The notes under the pieces are model-generated. The model saw nothing but the letters and a program-made list of their open reading frames with translations. It did not search any database and was not told where the DNA came from. This document shows positions 59,525 through 64,000 of a stretch of 64,000 nucleotides of DNA, in pieces; the stretch's first letter is position 1, and each line of letters opens with the position of its first letter. Origin of the DNA: Pelagibius litoralis (lineage in GTDB: Bacteria > Pseudomonadota > Alphaproteobacteria > Kiloniellales > Kiloniellaceae); the NCBI RefSeq assembly GCF_011683915.1, contig NZ_JAAQPH010000002.1, positions 310,001 to 374,000 on the forward strand. The letters run 5' to 3'. A program made the translations under genes and the position numbers.

Positions 59525-59956
59525 ATGAGAGACCTGGACATTACGGAGGTGGCAAAGCGCTCTGCCGTGCCTGCCTCGACGCTGCGATACTATGAGGAGA
59601 AGGGGCTGATCGTTTCCATCGGCAGGCGGGGCTTGCGCCGTCTGTTCGATCCCGGCGTGCTGGAACGGCTGGCACTGATCGCGCTGGGGCGGGCCGCCGG
59701 CTTTTCGCTCGACGAGATCGCGGTCATGTTCGCACCGGATGGACAGCCGTGCATCGACCGGCAGATGCTCACGGAAAAGGCGGAGGAGTTGGACGTGACA
59801 ATCCGCAAACTCAGCGCCATGCGTGACGGCCTGCGGCACGCCGCCGCCTGTCCGGTGCCAAGCCATATGGAGTGCCCGACCTTTCGCCGCCTGCTGCGGG
59901 CTGCCGCGTCGGGCGCTATAAGAACGCCAGGGAAGTCGGTTCCGCAGCAGCGGTAA
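59525..59956 (+). CDS. MerR-family transcriptional regulator
   Basis: A 143-residue regulator. The winged-HTH is DITEVAKRSAVPASTLRYYEEKGL (residues 5-28) with GLRRLFDPGVLERLALI, followed by a long dimerisation helix (MLTEKAEELDVTIRKLSAMR). Cysteines near the end (CPVPSHMEC) could sense metal or redox state, though the spacing is not that of SoxR, which has a CxxCxCxxxxxC cluster. It is divergent from the methyltransferase operon, which it likely controls through the palindrome just upstream of its start. Confidence 0.9.
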   Translation: MRDLDITEVAKRSAVPASTLRYYEEKGLIVSIGRRGLRRLFDPGVLERLALIALGRAAGFSLDEIAVMFAPDGQPCIDRQMLTEKAEELDVTIRKLSAMRDGLRHAAACPVPSHMECPTFRRLLRAAASGAIRTPGKSVPQQR

Positions 59957-60087
59957 GACAGGCTTTGCCGGCAAAGCCGGGCCGCCAATCGCCGAACTGA
60001 AGGCTGGTTATCGGCGAAGGCAGTTATAGCGTGGCATCGCGGGACCCGCGGCGGATACCTTCGAACATCTCTGCCTAACACCGAGAG

Positions 60088-60177
60088 TGGCGGATGGGGT
60101 GGGATTCGAACCCACGAGACGCTCTCACGCCTGCCGGTTTTCAAGACCGGTGCCTTCAACCGCTCGGCCACCCATCC
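60088..60177 (-). tRNA. tRNA-Ser (anticodon TGA)
   Basis: The minus strand reads GGATGGG from 60177, a class II tRNA with a long variable arm (CAGGCGTGAGAGCGTCTC region), anticodon TGA in the loop CTTGAAA, T-loop GTGGG-TTCGAAT-CCCAC, and the acceptor complement CCCATCC at 60098-60092. The discriminator is G, and the 3' CCA is encoded (60090-60088). It decodes UCA and related Ser codons. I see no duplicated 3' end elsewhere in the window, so no integration is evident. Confidence 0.97.
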
Positions 60178-60419
60178 ATCGCGCCTGCCAGGGGGCAAAA
60201 CCCCCGCGGCCACCGGTTCTAAGCGGCCTGGGAATGAAAGGCAAGCGGCGGCACTCCGCCATGGTGGGACGTGGTCCTGGTTGGGGCGGGTCGTGAGGGT
60301 CGCCTACCGATGAGGGAAGAAGGCAAATTCCTGCAACCGTGTGGTTGTTGCGGCTCGGCGCATCTCGCGGCACACTCCCGCTTCGGTTCAGTCATAAAAA
60401 GACGGTAGGGGAAGCTATC

Positions 60420-61616
60420 ATGGGGAAATCGAACAAGAATCAGCCGAAGGGGCTTTCCCGGCGGAGCGTTCTGGCCGCCGGCACGGCAGCCGCCGGTCTG
60501 GCGGCGCTGCCGGGTCTCACAACGGCGGTGCGGGCCGCCGATGCGGTCAAGGTCGGCGCGGTGCTGCCGTTCAGCGGCGGGTTGGAGCTCTTCGGCAACC
60601 AGGCCAAGCTGGGCATCGATCTGGCGGTGAAGGAGATCAACGATGCCGGCGGCATCATGGGCCAGCCGCTGGAGGTTCTCTACGAAGACAACAAGACCGA
60701 TCCCAAGACCTCGGTGGAGAAGACGACCAAGCTGATCCGCGGCGACGGCGTGGTGGCCCTGACAGGGCCGATCACCTCCAATGCCCGCGATGCCATGACG
60801 GCGACGGTCAAGCGGCTGAAAACGCCGTTGCTCTATGCCACCAACTACGAGGGCGGAGCCTGCGACCGCTATCTCTTCTCCTTCAACACCGTGCCGAACC
60901 AGGAACTGGCAAAACTGCTGCCCTACCTTCAGGAGAATGTCGGCGGCAGCACCTACATGTTCGGCGCCGACTACGTCTGGCCGCAGAAGATGTTCGATGC
61001 CGCCAGAACCCTTGTCGAAGGGCAGGGCGGCTCGGTCGCCGGTGTGGAGTTCACCCCCTGGGGCGTGAAGGAGTTCGCGCCGGTCATCCGCCGGATTGCC
61101 GACAGCGGCGCCAAGACACTGTTGTTCGCACTGCCGGGCGGCGACGGGATCACCTTTATCAAGCAGGCCGAAGCCTTCGGGCTGTTCGAGAAGGTAACCG
61201 TGGGTTTCCTCGGCTTTGCCGAAACCTACCTCGGCGCTTTCGGCCCGGGCGGGGGGCAGAACATGTGGGTGACGGTACCCTTCGTCGCCTCCAACGAAAG
61301 CCCGGGGGTGAAGGACTTCGTTGCCCGCATTCGCGCTTCGGCTGGGGACAGCGTGCCGATTTCGCACTATGTGATGACCCACTACAACGCCATCAACGCC
61401 CTGCGCGATGCCCTGGTGCGCCAGGGCACGGTCAGCCGCGAGGCGGTCGTCGACGGGCTGGAAGGCCTGATCGTGGCATCGCCGGCGGGTCCGGTGACCA
61501 TCGGCGCCGCCGATCACCACGTCACCCTGCCGATGTTCCTGGCAAAGACCGAAGGCGACGGGCTGAAGACCGTCCAGGATCTCGGGCGTCTGGCACCGGA
61601 AGCCGGCTGCAGCTAA
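60420..61616 (+). CDS. ABC transporter substrate-binding protein, amide/urea type (UrtA/AmiC-like)
   Basis: A 398-residue periplasmic binding protein of the branched-chain amino-acid-like family 5/6 fold. A Tat-type signal (LSRRSVLAAG, then a hydrophobic stretch ending VRAAD near residue 41) precedes VKVGAVLPFSGGLELFGNQ. The segments INDAGGIMGQPLEVLYEDNKTDP, LYATNYEGGACDRYLFSF and GADYVWPQKMFD are closest in feel to UrtA/AmiC proteins that bind urea and short amides. AGGGGAAG precedes the ATG. It heads a rightward operon with a cysteine hydrolase, two ATPases and at least one permease. Confidence 0.9.
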   Translation: MGKSNKNQPKGLSRRSVLAAGTAAAGLAALPGLTTAVRAADAVKVGAVLPFSGGLELFGNQAKLGIDLAVKEINDAGGIMGQPLEVLYEDNKTDPKTSVEKTTKLIRGDGVVALTGPITSNARDAMTATVKRLKTPLLYATNYEGGACDRYLFSFNTVPNQELAKLLPYLQENVGGSTYMFGADYVWPQKMFDAARTLVEGQGGSVAGVEFTPWGVKEFAPVIRRIADSGAKTLLFALPGGDGITFIKQAEAFGLFEKVTVGFLGFAETYLGAFGPGGGQNMWVTVPFVASNESPGVKDFVARIRASAGDSVPISHYVMTHYNAINALRDALVRQGTVSREAVVDGLEGLIVASPAGPVTIGAADHHVTLPMFLAKTEGDGLKTVQDLGRLAPEAGCS

Positions 61617-61649
61617 TCTGACGGCGTCCCAGTAGCGAGGAGGGAGACC

Positions 61650-62393
61650 ATGCCGGATAGCATCGACCTGCCCCATCTGACCCGGGAGATCGCCGCCGCG
61701 ATGCCGGTTGTGCCTGTCGATCTTGTGTTGGGCCGGGAGAAAGTCGGCCTGGTCATTGTCGATGAGGTGAATGGCTTTGCGACCGTGGGGGCGGGCAACC
61801 TGGCGCCGCCGGCCCCCAACGCGCAGGTCAGCACCATGGTGGCGGAAACCGACCGGCTGGCCAGGGCCTTCACCGCGAAGGACTGGAAAATCCTGGCCTT
61901 TCTGGACACTCACGTGCCGGGCAAGGCCGAGCCGCCTTATCCGCCGCATTGCGAAGCGGGCACGGGCGAGGAAGAACTGGTGCCGGAACTGGCCTGGCTG
62001 GAGCAGGATGCCAACACCACCCTGGTGCGCAAGGACTGCATCAACGGCTTCGTCGGCGCGATCCGGCCGGACGGCAGCAACGCGGTGGTCGACTGGGTGA
62101 ATGCGGGTGACCTGCAGCGTCTGCTGGTGGTCGGTATCTGCACCGATATCTGCGTGATGGATTTCGTCCTGACGCTGCTGTCGGCGCGTAATCACGACCT
62201 TATGCCGAGCCTGAAGGACATCTCGGTCTATGCCGACGGCTGCTCAACCTATGACCTGCCGCTTTCGGTGGCCGAGAGTCTGGGGCTTCCCGGGACGGCG
62301 GCGCATCCGCAGGACCTGTCCCATCACATGGGGCTCTACTTCATGGCCTCGCGCGGTGCCGAGATCGTCGGCAAAGTCACCATGGACACCTGA
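61650..62393 (+). CDS. Cysteine hydrolase (isochorismatase/nicotinamidase-like)
   Basis: A 247-residue cytosolic hydrolase of the isochorismatase-like fold. The catalytic triad is visible: Asp in LVIVDEVNGF, Lys in TLVRKDCINGF and Cys in VGICTDICVMDFV. FLDTHVPGKAEPPYPPHC holds the metal-site acids and His. The sequence resembles nicotinamidase-like enzymes that hydrolyse primary amides. Its place between a binding protein and the ATPase genes of an amide/urea-type importer suggests that it cleaves the imported amide; nicotinamide is one possibility. Confidence 0.88.
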   Translation: MPDSIDLPHLTREIAAAMPVVPVDLVLGREKVGLVIVDEVNGFATVGAGNLAPPAPNAQVSTMVAETDRLARAFTAKDWKILAFLDTHVPGKAEPPYPPHCEAGTGEEELVPELAWLEQDANTTLVRKDCINGFVGAIRPDGSNAVVDWVNAGDLQRLLVVGICTDICVMDFVLTLLSARNHDLMPSLKDISVYADGCSTYDLPLSVAESLGLPGTAAHPQDLSHHMGLYFMASRGAEIVGKVTMDT

Positions 62394-62413
62394 GCCAGCA
62401 TTATGAGTAAAGC

Positions 62414-63124
62414 GTGAGCGCACTCCTGGAAGTCGCCGGTCTCGAAAAAGATTTCGGCGGCGTCAGGGCGGCGGACGGGTTGAACCTGTCTCTCGAAGCC
62501 GGAGAGATGCTCTGCCTGATCGGGCCCAACGGCTGCGGCAAGACGACGTTTTTCAATCTCATTTCCGGGGCCGTTGCCGCTGACAACGGCAAGCTGCAAT
62601 TCGATGGCGAGAGCCTGCGGGGACTGGAGCCTTACCAGATCGCCCGGCTCGGCATTCTGCGCAAGTTCCAGGTGCCTGGAATTTATCCGGATCTCACGGT
62701 GCGGGAGAATCTGCTGTTGGCGGCTGGCGGGCGGCCGGATGTCGTGGTGACCGACCTGGCCGAGCTGCTTGGTCTCGCACGTCTGTCGGACCGCGCGGAG
62801 GTTCAGGCAGGGGTGTTGGCCCATGGTGAAAAGCAATGGTTGGAAATCGTCATGGTGCTGGCGGGTCAGCCGCGTTTACTGCTCCTCGACGAGCCGACCA
62901 ACGGCATGACCGCCGCAGAAACGGCGGCGACAGTGGCGCTCATCAAAGACCTTCATCAGCGCTACGGCTGCGCCTTCATCGTCATCGAACATGACATGGG
63001 TTTCGTGCGCGAGCTTGACTGTGCCGTCGCCCTGATGCTGCAGGGTCGGATCCTGCGCCAGGGAAGCTTTGCAGAGTTGCAGGACGATCCCCTGGTGAAA
63101 GAAGCCTACCTGGGGCAGGCCTGA
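62414..63124 (+). CDS. ABC transporter ATP-binding protein, LivG/UrtD type
   Basis: A 236-residue ATPase. Walker A is GPNGCGKTT, the Q-loop follows in RKFQVPGIYPDLTV, the signature is AHGEKQWLEI (a UrtD-like variant of LSGGQ), and Walker B is LLLLDEPTNGMT with switch His in VIEHDM. The start is GTG with a weak ribosome-binding site. The variant signature is shared with urea-type UrtD proteins. It pairs with the ATPase encoded two bases after its stop. Confidence 0.92.
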   Translation: MSALLEVAGLEKDFGGVRAADGLNLSLEAGEMLCLIGPNGCGKTTFFNLISGAVAADNGKLQFDGESLRGLEPYQIARLGILRKFQVPGIYPDLTVRENLLLAAGGRPDVVVTDLAELLGLARLSDRAEVQAGVLAHGEKQWLEIVMVLAGQPRLLLLDEPTNGMTAAETAATVALIKDLHQRYGCAFIVIEHDMGFVRELDCAVALMLQGRILRQGSFAELQDDPLVKEAYLGQA

Positions 63125-63126
63125 TC

Positions 63127-63828
63127 ATGCTGCGGATCGACGGTCTGGTTTGCGGTTACGGTGGCAGCCAGGTGTTACGCGGCCTCGATTTGCAGATAGC
63201 GGCAGGCGAGAGCGTGGCGCTGCTTGGCCGCAACGGCATGGGCAAGACCACCCTGCTGCGCGCGATCATGGGCCTGCTGCCGGCAAAGGCCGGCAAGCTG
63301 TGGTTCGACGACCGGCGGATCGACGGCACCAAGACCGAAGCCATTGCCAAGGCCGGCCTGGCCTTTGTGCCCCAAGGCCGCGAGATTTTCCCGGACCTGA
63401 CGGTTGCGGAGAACCTGCAGCTCGGGGCCATGGGACGCCGTGGTCTGGGGGCGGGGATTCCGCAAGAGATCTTTCAGCGATTCCCGATTCTGGCCGAACG
63501 CTTGAAACAGAAGGGCGGCACGCTTTCCGGTGGCCAGCAACAACAGCTCGCCATCGGCCGCGCTTTGGCGGGACAGCCGAAGATGCTGCTGCTCGACGAA
63601 CCCTCTGACGGCCTGCAGCCCTCCATCGTGACCGAAGTCGGCCGCGCCATGCGCCGCGAGGTGGAAGAGCAGGGGCTGACCCTGATCACCGTGGAGCAGA
63701 ATGTCGCGCTTGCCCTTGCCATCGCCGAGCGCTGCCTGTTCATCGAGAACGGCATCCTGGTTGCGGAAACCAGTTCCGCGGCACTGCGTGCCGATGACAG
63801 CCTGATCCACCGGTACCTGGCGATCTAG
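63127..63828 (+). CDS. ABC transporter ATP-binding protein, LivF/UrtE type
   Basis: A 233-residue ATPase. Walker A is GRNGMGKTT, the Q-loop is FVPQGREIFPDLTV, the signature is LSGGQQQQLAIGRAL and Walker B is LLLLDEPSDGLQPSIV. The DGLQPSI segment is the UrtE-like form. It begins two bases after the previous stop and ends nine bases before the permease start. Confidence 0.93.
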   Translation: MLRIDGLVCGYGGSQVLRGLDLQIAAGESVALLGRNGMGKTTLLRAIMGLLPAKAGKLWFDDRRIDGTKTEAIAKAGLAFVPQGREIFPDLTVAENLQLGAMGRRGLGAGIPQEIFQRFPILAERLKQKGGTLSGGQQQQLAIGRALAGQPKMLLLDEPSDGLQPSIVTEVGRAMRREVEEQGLTLITVEQNVALALAIAERCLFIENGILVAETSSAALRADDSLIHRYLAI

Positions 63829-63837
63829 GGAGCGGGT

Positions 63838-64000
63838 ATGGATCAGGCACTGCTGCTTTTACTGGACGCTACCAACTATGTTCTGGTGATTGTCCTGGTC
63901 GCCATGGGCCTGGTGATCGTCTTCGGCCTGATGCGGGTCATCAATATGGCCCACGGTGAACTCTTCCTTCTGGGCGCCTATACCCTGGTTGTCCTGCAGC
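63838..64000 (+). CDS. ABC transporter permease, LivH/UrtB type, cut by right window edge
   Basis: The first 54 codons of a branched-chain-type permease are visible: a hydrophobic start MDQALLLLLDATNYVLVIVL and the LivH/UrtB hallmark IVFGLMRVINMAHGELFLLG. The rest lies beyond the window. It continues the amide/urea-type importer operon. Confidence 0.9.
   Translation, partial: MDQALLLLLDATNYVLVIVLVAMGLVIVFGLMRVINMAHGELFLLGAYTLVVLQ

Noticed and set aside
60088-60177. tRNA-Ser as an attachment site of an integrated element
   Set aside because: No integrase gene and no second copy of the tRNA 3' end are visible; flanking genes are ordinary metabolic operons.
60219-62195. A 658-codon minus-strand open frame
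   Set aside because: It is antisense to the amide-type binding protein and the cysteine hydrolase and has no recognisable domain or ribosome-binding site.

Overview
The window reads as GC-rich chromosome of an alphaproteobacterium, probably Rhodospirillales in the broad sense. This rests on the protein families present: a PAS_5-type PAS protein, tripartite (TTT) and branched-chain-type ABC uptake systems, RutR-like control of reductive pyrimidine degradation, and ECF sigma/anti-sigma pairs. I could not run a search, so the taxonomic call is inference. There is no CRISPR array, prophage or rRNA operon. One tRNA gene (Ser, anticodon TGA) and one insertion sequence are present.

Layout. 1-2.3 kb: small housekeeping genes (DUF7002, GFA-fold, sugar acetyltransferase, small secreted protein). 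2.3-6.2 kb: minus-strand operon for a TctCBA tripartite transporter plus an HpcH/HpaI aldolase. 6.4-8.7 kb: D,D-carboxypeptidase and a glyoxylate/hydroxypyruvate reductase. 8.7-29.0 kb: a large pyrimidine salvage and degradation locus. It holds a RutR-like regulator, preT-preA dihydropyrimidine dehydrogenase, an M20 amidohydrolase, an NMT1-type ABC importer, and a divergent set: dihydropyrimidinase, BMP-type nucleoside ABC importer, cytosine deaminase and class V PLP enzyme, facing a nitrilase-type beta-ureidopropionase. Four copies of a RutR-type palindrome lie in its two divergent promoter regions. A pair of Cys-rich secreted proteins and an RDD membrane protein sit inside it at 17.6-19.0 kb. 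29.0-34.8 kb: first ECF sigma/anti-sigma pair, DUF4399 protein, an orphan radical SAM enzyme, a PAS protein and a secreted glycerophosphodiester phosphodiesterase. 34.8-36.4 kb: an IS5-family element that carries a DinB-family passenger gene and is flanked by CTAG target duplications. 36.5-48.0 kb: a polyol/sugar operon (CUT1 ABC importer, two FGGY kinases, EgsA/AraM-like and GpsA-like dehydrogenases, RpiB) with a divergent SorC regulator.

48.0-52.5 kb is the most unusual stretch. A second ECF sigma/anti-sigma pair faces an array of two secreted Hint (hedgehog/intein-fold) proteins with Gly/Glu/Ser repeat tails, a lipoprotein, and a PKHD-type Fe(II)/2-oxoglutarate oxygenase. The outer domain of the anti-sigma factor and the lipoprotein share the same 17-kDa-surface-antigen-like domain. 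Both Hint proteins have intact Cys1, TxxH and terminal His-Asn, an identical junction after the Asn, and a shared C-terminal motif ending GWQ. I propose this as a self-processing secreted-peptide system under envelope-sensing control. 52.6-58.0 kb: glycosyltransferases and a Wzx-like flippase. 58.1-60.0 kb: a MerR-controlled methyltransferase/DUF2938 pair. 60.1 kb: tRNA-Ser. 60.4-64.0 kb: an amide/urea-type ABC importer with a cysteine hydrolase, cut by the right edge.

Most functions rest on motif recognition from memory of the families. Start sites were chosen from visible ribosome-binding sites.
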